Assembly: GCF_024584705.1 (NCBI RefSeq)
Contig: NZ_CP097384.1
Coordinates: forward strand, 3,472,001-3,536,000
Origin: Blastopirellula sp. J2-11
Lineage (GTDB): Bacteria > Planctomycetota > Planctomycetia > Pirellulales > Pirellulaceae
Direction: 5' to 3'
DNA length: 64,000 nt
Part shown: positions 25,803 to 34,849 of the stretch, piece after piece
Layout: the number at the start of each line of letters is the position of its first letter
How positions within the stretch are numbered: position 1 is the stretch's first letter
Position numbers and translations under genes: made by a program
The notes under the pieces: model-generated
What the model saw: the letters and a program-made list of their open reading frames with translations, nothing else
Told to the model about the DNA's origin: nothing
Databases searched by the model: none

Positions 25803-26864
25803 TTAGAAAGAATTTAAGACTTGCCCATCGTCCTTTTGGATCAGCCGCTCAAACGTACTGTTCGCTGCTCCAAAGTTGCTGCCATCGGGATTATGATCGA
25901 TCGTATCTGGAATGAAATGCACGGAACCATCCACCAGAACGAAGTTGACTCCGCCCGAATGATTCGAGGCGAATCCCTGTCGATGAGAATTGTTGGCGTC
26001 ACTGACCGTCGAATTAATGGGGTAGTACCCCGAACCAGCCACATAAAAATATCCCACTTCGGCGCCGGTCGGCTGGTCTCCATCGTCATTGCCAGCATGC
26101 CCAAAGACGACGCCGCTGCCAATCAACTCGCCTCCCAATTCATAACAACGTTCGCCAATGAGCAAAGTGTTGGTGAGGCCATCAGTAATATCGGCAAATC
26201 TTACCGGAGGGTTCATGCGGGTCCAGACGAAGCATCCATCGGGGCGATTGGTGCTACTACCCCGGTAAATCTTATCCTTGTCGTTGACGACGACATAGTC
26301 GGACCGAGCGAGAAACGTATCACCGTTGCCGCTATCGTAAGGAATGGGCTTCGAGTCGTTCAGTTCAGGTCCAGAAGTCGATGGGCAGATGAACGCTGAA
26401 ATGGGCGTTTGCAGAATTGGCTTCAGGGCAGGATCGGCCGCCGCGGCGTGCAAGGTGTTTCCTGTCGCTTTGCGCGGCCAGTAGTCGCTAGTCACAACCC
26501 CCGACGTGGGATTGAGCGCTTCGACCGTGCTATTAAGTTCCATTTGAGGCATCACAAGAACAGCCCAACCCCAGTTGGCCTGGGTATCATCGTTGCCCCA
26601 ATCTTCATGGCTCATGGGGGGCAACTTGCCATAGGTGTCATGGAAGTTGTGCATCGCCAGACCCAACTGCTTTAAATTGTTGGTGCATTGCATGCGCCGC
26701 GCGGCCTCACGCGCTTGCTGAACGGCAGGCAACAAGAGAGCAATGAGTGTTCCGATAATGGCGATGACCACCAACAGCTCAACCAAAGTAAACGCACCGC
26801 GTGCGTGGGGGAGCCTCTGAAAACGCTGCGGCGAAGATCCGCAATATGACTTACTGAACAACAT
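25803..26864 (-). CDS. DUF1559 protein with type IV prepilin-like N-terminus
   Basis: 353 residues. The N-terminal methylation motif is [20 protein letters not shown], followed by the planctomycete hallmark [20 protein letters not shown] and [20 protein letters not shown]. The C-terminal H-x9-DG motif is present ([18 protein letters not shown]). These proteins are among the most multiplied families in planctomycetes and are thought to be exported or assembled with pseudopili; the gsp operon at the left of the window could in principle handle them. Substrate or role unknown. Confidence 0.88.
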   Translation of the reverse strand: MLFSKSYCGSSPQRFQRLPHARGAFTLVELLVVIAIIGTLIALLLPAVQQAREAARRMQCTNNLKQLGLAMHNFHDTYGKLPPMSHEDWGNDDTQANWGWAVLVMPQMELNSTVEALNPTSGVVTSDYWPRKATGNTLHAAAADPALKPILQTPISAFICPSTSGPELNDSKPIPYDSGNGDTFLARSDYVVVNDKDKIYRGSSTNRPDGCFVWTRMNPPVRFADITDGLTNTLLIGERCYELGGELIGSGVVFGHAGNDDGDQPTGAEVGYFYVAGSGYYPINSTVSDANNSHRQGFASNHSGGVNFVLVDGSVHFIPDTIDHNPDGSNFGAANSTFERLIQKDDGQVLNSF

Positions 26865-27061
26865 TAATAATCTCCTAAATGATTAAATCGCTAAGAAAAC
26901 AAATGGGATACTAGTGTTGCAGTGATGGGTGAAATTCGTCTTGAGCCTGTGCAGGGCGTAAGGAATTTCCCTTTCAGTGAGCATGCATTCCGCAAAAACT
27001 AATTCACGGAAACCATGTGAATGAAGGGGAAACTCGCCGACCAATGATTTGATCCTGGCGT

Positions 27062-28387
27062 CTACACGCCAGGCACGGTCCAACCAGCCCGGTAGTCCTT
27101 CCTCAGAAACTGGTTTGCCTCCGGAGCGTTCGTGATTTTCATTTTGGAGGAATCCCAGTCCAATGACTGTGTCGGTAGACGACTGGCGACAATTCCTAAC
27201 AGAACTGCCTCCGTTAGCGGTCCTGAGTAACTGAACGAAGAGGATGTCTCCGCTTCTCCGCGACAGGCATCTGCCCATGCGGTGTAATGGTCCCGCCCTT
27301 CGACTTCAGCGACTGGATACTCTTCAAATGCTTCTTGAGGCGAGAGCATTGGAGCGCCAACGTGCGGGAGGATAAGATGCCCCTTTTCTCCAATAAACAC
27401 GGAGCCTGCCTTGGGTATCTTAACCCCTTCCGGCAAGGTCAATTGCTCGCGCGTAGGCCGATGATCTACTCCACTATACCAAGTGACGTTAATTGTCGGA
27501 TCAGCAGTATACTGCGTGCCTGGGAAAATATATTTTACGATGTTTGTCTTTGGCCAGACTTCCTTGTTCAAAACCGGATTTTCTGCAACGAGCGAAGTCG
27601 GCGCTGTCAGCTCCAATGCAGTAAAGACAGGATCCAGAATATGGCAGGCGAAATCCCCGAGTTTGCCGGTACCAAAATCTTGCCAGTTTCTCCAATTGTA
27701 AGAATGGTAGCATTTCGAGACATAGGGGCGCTCGGGAGCGACTCCGAGCCAAAGATCCCAATGGACCTTGGGGGGAACAGGATCACTGCCTGGGACTCGA
27801 TCGTCCCAGAGATTCCATGACGTACCTCCGCTTTGCCACGAATACACCTCACGGATTTTGCCAACTGCCCCATCCTGCAGTAGTCGAACAGCAGTACGAT
27901 AGAACTCGTGCGATTGGATCTGATTACCCATTTGCGTGACGACCCCCATCTTCGCGGCGGCCTCTTTCATTGCGCGGGCCTCAGCCACACTATGCGCCAA
28001 TGGCTTTTCGCAATAGACATGCTTATCTAGCGCCATAGCGGCCAGGGAAATCGGGGCATGCATGTGATCTGGAGTCGCAACAATCACGGCGTCGATATCT
28101 GACTGCTCCATCATCTTTCGCCAGTCAACATAACGCTTCGCTCGGGGAAATTTTTCAGCAGCCCGCCCAAGATTATTGGGCCCTTCATCGATATCGCACA
28201 GCGCGACGATATTTACATAAGGACTAGCGGAAACCGAATTCAGATCTGACCAACCCTTTCCTCCTACTCCTACGGCTGCGACGTTCAGCTTGCTGTTTGC
28301 AGGAGCAGCATGCGAAATCCCGCATACCAGAGCGGCCCCACTCAATGAAGATGATTTCAGAAAGTTTCTTCGCGTAAGCATTGCCAT
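27062..28387 (-). CDS. Tat-exported Gfo/Idh/MocA oxidoreductase
   Basis: 441 residues from the ATG at 28387, preceded by GGAGGA at 10 bases. It has a twin-arginine signal (LTRRNFLKSSSLSGAALVCG). The NAD(P)-binding Rossmann part reads LNVAAVGVGGKGWSDLN and VNIVALCDIDEG, with IDAVIVATPDHMHAPISLAA and the catalytic-type EKPLAHSVAEAR motif. The C-terminal planctomycete domain (WNLWDDRVPGSDPVPPKVHW, DFGTGKLGDFACHILDPVF) matches the paralogue at 48592-49944. A periplasmic sugar or cyclitol oxidoreductase is likely. The cofactor would be bound before Tat export. Confidence 0.9.
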   Translation of the reverse strand: MAMLTRRNFLKSSSLSGAALVCGISHAAPANSKLNVAAVGVGGKGWSDLNSVSASPYVNIVALCDIDEGPNNLGRAAEKFPRAKRYVDWRKMMEQSDIDAVIVATPDHMHAPISLAAMALDKHVYCEKPLAHSVAEARAMKEAAAKMGVVTQMGNQIQSHEFYRTAVRLLQDGAVGKIREVYSWQSGGTSWNLWDDRVPGSDPVPPKVHWDLWLGVAPERPYVSKCYHSYNWRNWQDFGTGKLGDFACHILDPVFTALELTAPTSLVAENPVLNKEVWPKTNIVKYIFPGTQYTADPTINVTWYSGVDHRPTREQLTLPEGVKIPKAGSVFIGEKGHLILPHVGAPMLSPQEAFEEYPVAEVEGRDHYTAWADACRGEAETSSSFSYSGPLTEAVLLGIVASRLPTQSLDWDSSKMKITNAPEANQFLRKDYRAGWTVPGV

Positions 28388-29310
28388 AAGAGCAAATCCT
28401 CCAAAAGATTTGTATTTCTCAGCGGTTCGCTATCAAGGATATTGCAGAGCTATCTTAAAACTACTATTTCTAAAGTCCAGCCTTCTCTCTTCTAACCTCT
28501 CCGCAAAACTGATTTGACCAAACTCACCAAGAAAAAAAGCGGCCATTCACTGGCGCCCACTATTGTACCTAAGGTGATGTCACGTGTCATCAACTTTTTA
28601 CGCACCTTCTTCATTTTGTATAAAGACAGTATTGCGCTGCGAAACGCCCGCCAAACGAGCAAAAATTGGAAGGGAGCCTTGGCGCATAATCAATGCGCCG
28701 GGAACTCCAGGCGTCCTAGGCAAACGCGTAATATCTTCTTTCGCCTTTGGTCTTCCCATGAGCCCCTTTTCTTCCCTCGCGAATCGCATATTCAAACTTC
28801 AGCAACCATCCCAGTAGGCCAGTAGGCCTCCCTTTCATTCACCACATGCGCGATTTCCAACGTCAACATCCGTTGAAGTCGAACTTATCCAGGGCTGCAG
28901 TGAAGTAGGCGCGTCTCGGCGCACCTACCGGAACTTACGCACTTCGTATCCGAAGCAAGAGTTTTGAGGTTGCGCTGTTTCGATGGTTGGCCCCGATAGT
29001 TCCGCTATAGGGCTGCGCAGCCGTAGGAAGTATTTGTTCCCCCGAAAACAGTTGACGGCATTTCGCCATGTCAAACGGTCCAGCGGCTATCGCAGGAAAA
29101 GCGCCCAAAATTTGTCTCTCGACAAAGCGCACGGAATTGGGATCGAATAGGGAATGAATCCACCGACGGTCAGTGATGGCTGGCGCGGCGTGAATTGCTG
29201 CGCGGTCCGGAACAACTAGTAAAACCGTAGGTCAGGCCATGCCTGCCGCAGCGCCAAAACACCCCAAACTAACAACCCAGCAGACTGAGCAATGCGATGC
29301 AAAAAATAGA
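28388..29310. other. Long intergenic region, no gene supported
   Basis: About 900 bases. A short minus-strand frame near 28598-28795 (GRPKAKEDITRLPRTPGVPG, ARLAGVS) has a faint DNA-binding look but no full domain, so it is not called. An imperfect hairpin lies near 28905-28930 (GTAGGCGC ... GCGCACCTAC). The partial palindromic element is listed separately. Confidence 0.5.
28940..29025. repeat. Partial palindromic element, copy E
   Basis: Reads GAAGCAAGAGTTTTGAGGTT, then GCGCTGTTTCGATGGTTGGC and a diverged arm (CCCCGATAGTTCCGCTATAG), then GGGCTGCGCAGCCGTAGGA. It resembles the left half of copies A and C with several changes, so it is an older, decayed copy. Confidence 0.65.
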
Positions 29311-29520
29311 GCGGTCCGGTCCAACCTTTCGGACAACAAACAGTCCGGTCCGGTCCAACCCTTCGGACAACAAACGATCCAGTCCGGTCCAACCTTTCGG
29401 ACAACAAACGATCCAGTCCGGTCCAACCCTTCGGACAACAAACGATCCGGTCCGGTCCAACCTTTCGGACAACAAACGATCCGGTCCGGTCCAATCTTTC
29501 GGACAACAAACGGTCCGGTC
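29311..29520. repeat. 34-bp minisatellite, six units plus a partial seventh
   Basis: Unit CGATCCAGTCCGGTCCAACC followed by TTTCGGACAACAAA, 34 bp. Six units differ only at a few positions (CAGTCC/CGGTCC and AACCTTTC/AACCCTTC/AATCTTTC), ending in a partial unit at about 29510-29522. The same GCGGTCCGGTCC sequence recurs at 29593-29606. A 34-bp period shifts frame at each unit, so it is not coding. It lies just beyond the stop of the M28 peptidase gene. Confidence 0.88.
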
Positions 29521-29624
29521 CAAGGCGCCGCCGCACACCAATGCCCCCAAGCTACCCCCAGGAAGACCAGGTAATTGGATGCAAAAAAATGCAGCGGTCC
29601 GGTCCAGTCCAACCAAGGTCTGAC

Positions 29625-31247
29625 CTACTGCTCCGCGGGCTCCGCAGGAGCGGGCTCTTCCAGCGGGAGAGCGTCGGTCGAGGGTTCTTCGGCGGGCGGC
29701 TGTTCGGTGGGGGGAGTGATGCCGAGGATCGCGTGCAGCTTTGACGTATCGACTTCGATGGTGCTCAATCGACCTTGTCGCTCGACGACCAAACGGAGCG
29801 GTTTGGAAAAGTCGGTCACCAGGTCGTAGAACTGCTGGCCGTCGTCAAATTTTTGGCCGTTCGCTTCGTAGATGCGATCGCCGAGTCGCAGGCCTGACGC
29901 TGCGGCGAGTGATCCAGGGACAACCGTTGTGAGAAACATGACATCGGGATTCGCATCGTCGCCGCGCCAGCGAATGCCGAGCGGCGATGGTTTTTCGTTG
30001 AGAGTGACCGGCAGTTCCAGCGGGCCCTCTTCTCCTTCGCGCTCGACCGTGATCGTGGTCGACTCGGGAGAGGCTTGGACGTTAATCAAAAACTGTTCGA
30101 CATCGTTGATCGGCAAGCCAGCGAACGCGACCATTTTGTCGCCGCTGCGGATACCGGCCAGAGAAGCGGGGGACGCCGGAACGACTCCTTTGACGGTCAA
30201 GCCGTCGATCGTTTCTTCTTCGGCGGTCGCCCAACGGACGCCTAGGCGTGAACCACGACCGAGATAAGGGGATTCAAATCGTCGTCGCTGCGAAGGACCT
30301 TCGCGTCGCGCCAAATCGCGAAACTTGCGAGGCGTCTCTTCGTTAGCCAACAACCAGATCAATTGGAACGCCATGCGAGCGACCGACTGGGCGCCGTCGA
30401 ACGAGATGAACTCGACATCGTCTTGCGGGCGATGGTATTGGTCATGCAGTCCGGTATGCAGCATGACGTACGGAATGCTGCGTTCATAGAAAGGATGGTG
30501 ATCGCTGTTCGCTTTGATGTCCCAATCAAAATCGAGCGTCAACTGGGTCGCTTCGTTGGAGCGCGTGATCAGACTGCGAAGCCGATGCGACGTGCGACCG
30601 CCGGAGACTTCGACGCGACCTTTGCGTAGTCGCCCGATCATGTCGAGATTGATGTAAAACTTGACGCGCGACAGCTTGATCGTCGGGTGTTGCAACCAAT
30701 GTTTTGAGCCAAGCAGCCCTTTCTCTTCGCCATCCCAAAAGCAGAAGAGAATGCTGCACTGCGGCGGTTCGGCCAATGTTTGAAAAGCTTCGATCACTTC
30801 CAACAAGCCGGAGGTTCCGCTGGCGTTGTCATCAGCGCCGTTGTGGATATAGCCGGTTGGCCCAAAGCTGTTGGTCGAGTTGCCGTAACCGACATGATCG
30901 TAGTGAGCGCCGACGACGATCACCTGTTGGGCGAGGGTTGGATCTTTGCCGGGGAGCATGGCCAAGATGTTGCGATATTCACTACCAAACCACTGGAAAT
31001 AAGTACCGTTGTCCCCGGCCGGCTGGAGCCCGGCCGCTTTGACAAGTTCGACGATGTAGTTGCCAGCGGCGCGACCGCCGCGGCTGCCGGCTTCGCGTCC
31101 TTCAAAGGAATCGTCGGCGAGGGTGTCGACGTGCCGCTTGATTTCGTCGCTTTGGATCGAATTGACCGCTTCCCCCAGGGTCGCCTCACCGGCGGTCGCC
31201 AACGGCGAGAGGAACATCAAGGCAAGAATCGATGTCAGGCGGGTCAT
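29625..31247 (-). CDS. Secreted M28 family metallopeptidase with two PDZ domains
   Basis: 540 residues from the ATG at 31247 (MTRLTSILALMFLSPLATAG, a signal peptide); the frame is open to 31325. Zinc-binding and catalytic residues of the M28 fold are visible: His in GAHYDHVGYG, Asp in GADDNASGTSGLLE, the Glu pair in WDGEEKGLLGSKHWL, Asp in LDMIGR, and a final His in HHPFYERSIPYVMLHTG. Two PDZ domains follow (GLTVKGVVPASPASLAGIRS and FLTTVVPGSLAAASGLRLGD). The C-terminal tail is Pro/Glu/Ala-rich. Probably an aminopeptidase acting outside the cytoplasm. G+C is high again here compared with the neighbours on the left. Confidence 0.9.
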   Translation of the reverse strand: MTRLTSILALMFLSPLATAGEATLGEAVNSIQSDEIKRHVDTLADDSFEGREAGSRGGRAAGNYIVELVKAAGLQPAGDNGTYFQWFGSEYRNILAMLPGKDPTLAQQVIVVGAHYDHVGYGNSTNSFGPTGYIHNGADDNASGTSGLLEVIEAFQTLAEPPQCSILFCFWDGEEKGLLGSKHWLQHPTIKLSRVKFYINLDMIGRLRKGRVEVSGGRTSHRLRSLITRSNEATQLTLDFDWDIKANSDHHPFYERSIPYVMLHTGLHDQYHRPQDDVEFISFDGAQSVARMAFQLIWLLANEETPRKFRDLARREGPSQRRRFESPYLGRGSRLGVRWATAEEETIDGLTVKGVVPASPASLAGIRSGDKMVAFAGLPINDVEQFLINVQASPESTTITVEREGEEGPLELPVTLNEKPSPLGIRWRGDDANPDVMFLTTVVPGSLAAASGLRLGDRIYEANGQKFDDGQQFYDLVTDFSKPLRLVVERQGRLSTIEVDTSKLHAILGITPPTEQPPAEEPSTDALPLEEPAPAEPAEQ

Positions 31248-31512
31248 CCGGAAGCTCCGAGTGCAAATCGAGAAAGTCTGCCCCAACAATTCTGATGGAA
31301 ATAATATCGACAGCGTCAGGGGCAAAGATGGGATCGAAAGATAAACGACCGTACGCCATATTTAAGTCTATTTACCGGCGGTTTCCTCCCCAATGGGCGA
31401 AATTTTACCGATTAGTCAGGCAACTCCGCCAAAAGCAACCGAACCCGGCCCGCGATTTCCCGGTCTCCCCATTGCCGAAACGGAAGGCAAAAGTTAATCT
31501 GTTCGTTCCACT

Positions 31513-31601
31513 GGAGAGGTGGCAGAGTGGTCGAATGCGCCGGTTTGCTAAACCGGTGAACGGGTCAAACCGTTCCACGGGTTCAAATCCCGTCCTCTCC
31601 G
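31513..31601 (+). tRNA. tRNA-Ser(GCT)
   Basis: Acceptor arms GGAGAGG (31513-31519) and CCTCTCC (31594-31600) with discriminator G at 31601. The anticodon loop TTGCTAA gives anticodon GCT. A long variable arm (AACGGGTCAAACCGTT) and the T-arm CGGGTTCAAATCCCG are typical of class II tRNA-Ser. CCA is not encoded. An integrase gene reads toward its 3' end, suggesting the tRNA is the attachment site of an island. Confidence 0.97.
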
Positions 31602-31660
31602 CTTTAGAAAAATGGCTCGTCGTAAGGTCTTTAAACATAAGACTTTCCGGCGGGCCTTTT

Positions 31661-31699
31661 TTTTTGGCCCAATCGATTGGGTCAAGATTGGGCCAAAAA
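31661..31699. other. Perfect 14-bp palindrome between tRNA-Ser and integrase
   Basis: Arms TTTTTGGCCCAATC (31661-31674) and GATTGGGCCAAAAA (31686-31699) with an 11-base loop. A run of nine T overlaps the left arm. It could terminate transcripts from the tRNA side or be part of a recombination site. Confidence 0.6.
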
Positions 31700-31811
31700 C
31701 GGAGAAAACCGGGCGGTCAATTTCTCCTCGATTCATTGTTCCGAACGGAAACTCCTCTCAAAAAACAACACGATCAGCTCGACGGTCGGCAGACGATCTG
31801 CCGAGCCACCA

Positions 31812-32996
31812 TCAAACTGAAGTGAATTGGATCGACTTCATCCGCGATTGGCTCGTGTCGTCGAACTGATGGCGATAAAGCGCCACCATCTCTGAATCCT
31901 TGTGACCGACCCAGTCTTTGATCTGGCCGTCCGATGCCCCAGCTTCGGAGCATTTACTGACAAAATAGTGTCGAAAGCTGTGGAATCGCGCGTGGACAAA
32001 TCCGATGTCACCTTCCTCCGTCGGAAACTGCTCTGCGAGTTGTTCGACGACGTCGCGCTTGAAAATCACGCGAGCCGTATCGGCCTTGAGCCGGCCGCCG
32101 CGCGGCCCATGGAAGACGTACCCGTCGCGATGCCGAATGATCTGCTTGAGAATGGGCTGAAGGTCGTCGTGAATCGGTACGATACGTCCCCGCTTCCCCT
32201 TTGTTTTTCGCGCCGACTTCATCTTCGCTTTTCGCTGACTGGCGCCCTCGTCCGCAATTTTGAGAAAGGGGCGCGGTTCCCACTCAATATCTGAATGACG
32301 CAAGTTAATCGCTTCGCCGATTCGCATTCCGGTCATCGCGAGAGTCGCTAGCAACACGTACAGCCAATCCAGTTCTCGGTTTGAGTTGCAGTGAGCAAGG
32401 ATCGCGTCTACCTGAGCGCGAGTGTAGCAGTAGGTGTCGGATCCGGTAAGCTTCTTCAGACCTAGCTTCATTCGCTGCTGCTGGGGAAGCCGCTTTTCAT
32501 CGATAAACCAGTGGACGACGTGCTGAACCAAATGAAGCTCAAGAGAAATCGTCCGCTGAGCATAGTCCAGACGGTCTAAATCGCCGCCGTATCGCTCGAC
32601 AACCGACTTCGTCACGCCTTGCCAGGAAGAAATATTGATTTGCTTGCAGAACGACGAAAATTTATCACCTACCGCCCCATACCGCTTGATCGTCCCCTCC
32701 GCCTTCCCTCCCATGACGCGAGGGCGGCGACAATGATCAAGATACTGCCGCATTCCGACTTCAATCGGAATCGCAGGAAACGGCGTTTCGCCGGCCGACT
32801 CAGCAACCAGGCCATTGAGAACTGCCAGCTTTCGATCAAGCAATTGGAGTTGCTGCTTCGCTTCCGTTAGGTCGCGAGTACCAAGAGAATGTCGCCCAAG
32901 ATTCGGCATATTCGATCGCCCGTCCGCGTAATACATACGGCGACGCTGGAAAACGCGCCAGTTGTAATAGAGATCTTCTTCTGCAGTCTTTCGCAT
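31812..32996 (-). CDS. Tyrosine recombinase/integrase
   Basis: 394 residues. An N-terminal SAM-like DNA-binding domain (KFSSFCKQINISSWQGVTKS, TISLELHLVQHVVHWFIDEK) precedes the catalytic domain. Active-site residues are readable: Arg in TGMRIGEAINLRH, H339 and R342 in HSFRHYF, H365 in VGHKDSE, and nucleophile Y374 in ALYRHQF. It probably integrates and excises the element next to tRNA-Ser, whose 3' end is 211 bases beyond its stop. The excisionase-like gene lies just upstream on the same strand. Confidence 0.92.
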   Translation of the reverse strand: MRKTAEEDLYYNWRVFQRRRMYYADGRSNMPNLGRHSLGTRDLTEAKQQLQLLDRKLAVLNGLVAESAGETPFPAIPIEVGMRQYLDHCRRPRVMGGKAEGTIKRYGAVGDKFSSFCKQINISSWQGVTKSVVERYGGDLDRLDYAQRTISLELHLVQHVVHWFIDEKRLPQQQRMKLGLKKLTGSDTYCYTRAQVDAILAHCNSNRELDWLYVLLATLAMTGMRIGEAINLRHSDIEWEPRPFLKIADEGASQRKAKMKSARKTKGKRGRIVPIHDDLQPILKQIIRHRDGYVFHGPRGGRLKADTARVIFKRDVVEQLAEQFPTEEGDIGFVHARFHSFRHYFVSKCSEAGASDGQIKDWVGHKDSEMVALYRHQFDDTSQSRMKSIQFTSV

Positions 32997-33023
32997 TTCG
33001 AATTCCTAATGGTTCACGCAGAA

Positions 33024-33269
33024 TTACGATTCCCACTTCGGACGTCGCCCCACTCGGGGCGCACTTCGCACCGAGGTGGGGATAGAGTGGATGGACGCCT
33101 GGATTGCGTCCGCCGAGAACAACAGGCGGCCGTTCTTGCCGCTAGGCTGAAAGAAAGGAATTCGTCCCGCTTTTGCCCATCGACGCAGCGTGACGATAGG
33201 AACTCCAGAGCGAGCGCTTAGCTCTTGGATCGAAAAGAGTCGCGTCGACTCGCTAGATGGCTCTGACAT
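33024..33269 (-). CDS. MerR-like/excisionase small DNA-binding protein
   Basis: 81 residues with one winged-helix core: LFSIQELSARSGVPIVTLRR, WAKAGRIPFFQPSGKNGRLL and FSADAIQASI, the pattern of helix_turn_helix_17/excisionase proteins. It lies 27 bases upstream of the integrase on the same strand. It probably acts as the recombination directionality factor. The arginine-rich C-terminus (RSAPRVGRRPKW) fits DNA binding. Confidence 0.8.
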   Translation of the reverse strand: MSEPSSESTRLFSIQELSARSGVPIVTLRRWAKAGRIPFFQPSGKNGRLLFSADAIQASIHSIPTSVRSAPRVGRRPKWES

Positions 33270-33356
33270 GATGCAACCGAGGGGAAAAAAGGATTAACTT
33301 TCTATCCTCTCCCGGTTGCAAAATAGTGAGCACGCTATTTTGAACGCTTTCCTTCG

Positions 33357-34514
33357 CTATCTACGCGCTCGAAATAACTCGATAAGTTCGTCAATAGCGG
33401 TGATCGATTCAGACGGGACTTCGAGAGCATCGCGTATTTCGATGTTCAACTTTCCCTTTTTGACAAACTCATCGATATCGATCAACAAATCGGTAACTCT
33501 TTCAGATGATTGCGAAGCGGCATCTTCCTGGCTACTTGCCATTAATTCAACCGTACGTTTCCCTCCCAAAGCAGATTCAGGTACTTCACGTTTGGAACGT
33601 AGTTTGATCGGCCGTTTTCGAGCAACCTTCCCAATCACTTCCTGCGTCACCGTTGACAATTTTTCCCACCCCATGAATCGCACCCAGGTTGGCGCGGAAT
33701 AAGTGTACCCGGTGATTAACTCAAATGCTGATCGATATCGCATGTTTGCAGTTGAGGGATTGATGTCCAACTCTGCTGCAACCTCGCCCAGCGTTTTTTC
33801 ATTTTCATTTGAATAGACGCCAACCGCCCAGCCTTCGCGAAGATCCCAAACACGGAGATAGTCTCTGTAACTAGCCGAACGGTCCCTACCAACCGAGATG
33901 TTTCTTTCGGCACGCCATCGCTCCAACAGGGGGCTCAGGTCATGATGGATCTGGCGATCCGAGACAGTTGGATTGATGGAGACAATCGGTTCGTTGATCA
34001 TCTGGTCAAGCCGCATTTCCTGAATCTGCTGAAGAGCTTGAAGACCAGCATTTCTGCGCTCATTGGGCTCCAACTCAGTCAGCATTGCCGCTGAGATTTG
34101 CGAAGCAGTCGCTGAAAATACTTCCGCAGGTAAAGTCGCAATGAGCAGTCCCCAAATCCCCCGCAACGTGATGGGCGAAATAGATCCACCAAGCCAGCCA
34201 TTTTCGTTAACGCCCTCTCCAAGCTGCGCGAATTCGAGTCTTGGATCTGGAGCAAATGACGTTACGCCGATCTCGTTTAGAAACCGAGCGGCGATACTGG
34301 CTACTTGCAACGCAGGCAGATCGGCTTCGGAAACTGTTCCGTCGGAGGTTCGAGCCCAGTCGAAAAAAGTCCGCGCTGCCGTCCAGAATTGACCATAGAT
34401 TGGATGTCGTCGCGTAACTTCCCAGCGAAAATTTACTGGCAGAAGACGCAACTGCCCGCGCGGCCGAGGCAGGAAGAGATAGGCTAAGCGGCTGAATTCG
34501 TCAGTTTCATCCAT
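33357..34514 (-). CDS. Unknown protein with sigma-region-4-like HTH
   Basis: 385 residues, no family recognised. The N-terminal 200 residues are mixed alpha/beta (QLRLLPVNFRWEVTRRHPIY, GGSISPITLRGIWGLLIATL). The middle contains LGEVAAELDINPSTANMRYR, which has the shape of a sigma-70 region 4/LuxR-type HTH and is the only clear feature. The C-terminal part is basic (VARKRPIKLRSKREVP) and then acidic. It lies between the excisionase-like gene and the cas operon, reading away from cas. Three spaced repeats lie 110-340 bases upstream of its start and may be its own operators. Confidence 0.6.
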   Translation of the reverse strand: MDETDEFSRLAYLFLPRPRGQLRLLPVNFRWEVTRRHPIYGQFWTAARTFFDWARTSDGTVSEADLPALQVASIAARFLNEIGVTSFAPDPRLEFAQLGEGVNENGWLGGSISPITLRGIWGLLIATLPAEVFSATASQISAAMLTELEPNERRNAGLQALQQIQEMRLDQMINEPIVSINPTVSDRQIHHDLSPLLERWRAERNISVGRDRSASYRDYLRVWDLREGWAVGVYSNENEKTLGEVAAELDINPSTANMRYRSAFELITGYTYSAPTWVRFMGWEKLSTVTQEVIGKVARKRPIKLRSKREVPESALGGKRTVELMASSQEDAASQSSERVTDLLIDIDEFVKKGKLNIEIRDALEVPSESITAIDELIELFRARR

Positions 34515-34626
34515 GGCGACTCACTTTGTTTATTTTGGATCTCGACACGATCGGCCAAAGCTCAACGACTTTGCTAATATTTCGCCATCGGACGATTGTC
34601 GCCAACTCGTAACGATCCCCATCATC

Positions 34627-34849
34627 TTTTATGACACCAAACGGATGGAAATTTAGATGCCGTCGAACCACCTAACGTTTCGCCAGTCCCAATCGCCTGT
34701 TGGCCGATAGTTAGTTCGCCCTCTATCTATTATGACGCAAAAAGGCCCAAAATTTAGCGGAGGGCCGGCTGATCGCTAATGCCCCTTCCCTCTCTGCCTG
34801 ATGAATTAGGACTTTTTTGTTTTATGACACATTCGCCCGATAAATTTAG
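34627..34849 (-). promoter_or_regulatory. Three spaced repeats upstream of the HTH protein
   Basis: The motif ATGAC(A/G)C, 11 variable bases, AAATTTAG occurs at 34631-34656, 34732-34757 and 34824-34849. The 18-base distance from motif start to AAATTTAG is identical each time, while the 11 bases between are unrelated. Copies are 101 and 92 bases apart and all are preceded by TTT or TAT. On the minus strand each reads CTAAATTT ... GTCATAA toward the gene at 33357-34514. They look like operators or promoters of one regulator. Confidence 0.6.

Noticed and set aside
28598-28795. Short minus-strand frame faintly like a LacI/HTH beginning
   Set aside because: Only about 20 residues look like a DNA-binding motif and no regulatory domain follows, so it is too weak to call even as a pseudogene.
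29216-29616. Minus-strand frames with repeated RTGSFVVRK and GPDRIVCCPKGW
   Set aside because: These arise from the 34-bp tandem repeat, whose period changes frame at each unit; three frames are open at once and no start site is convincing.
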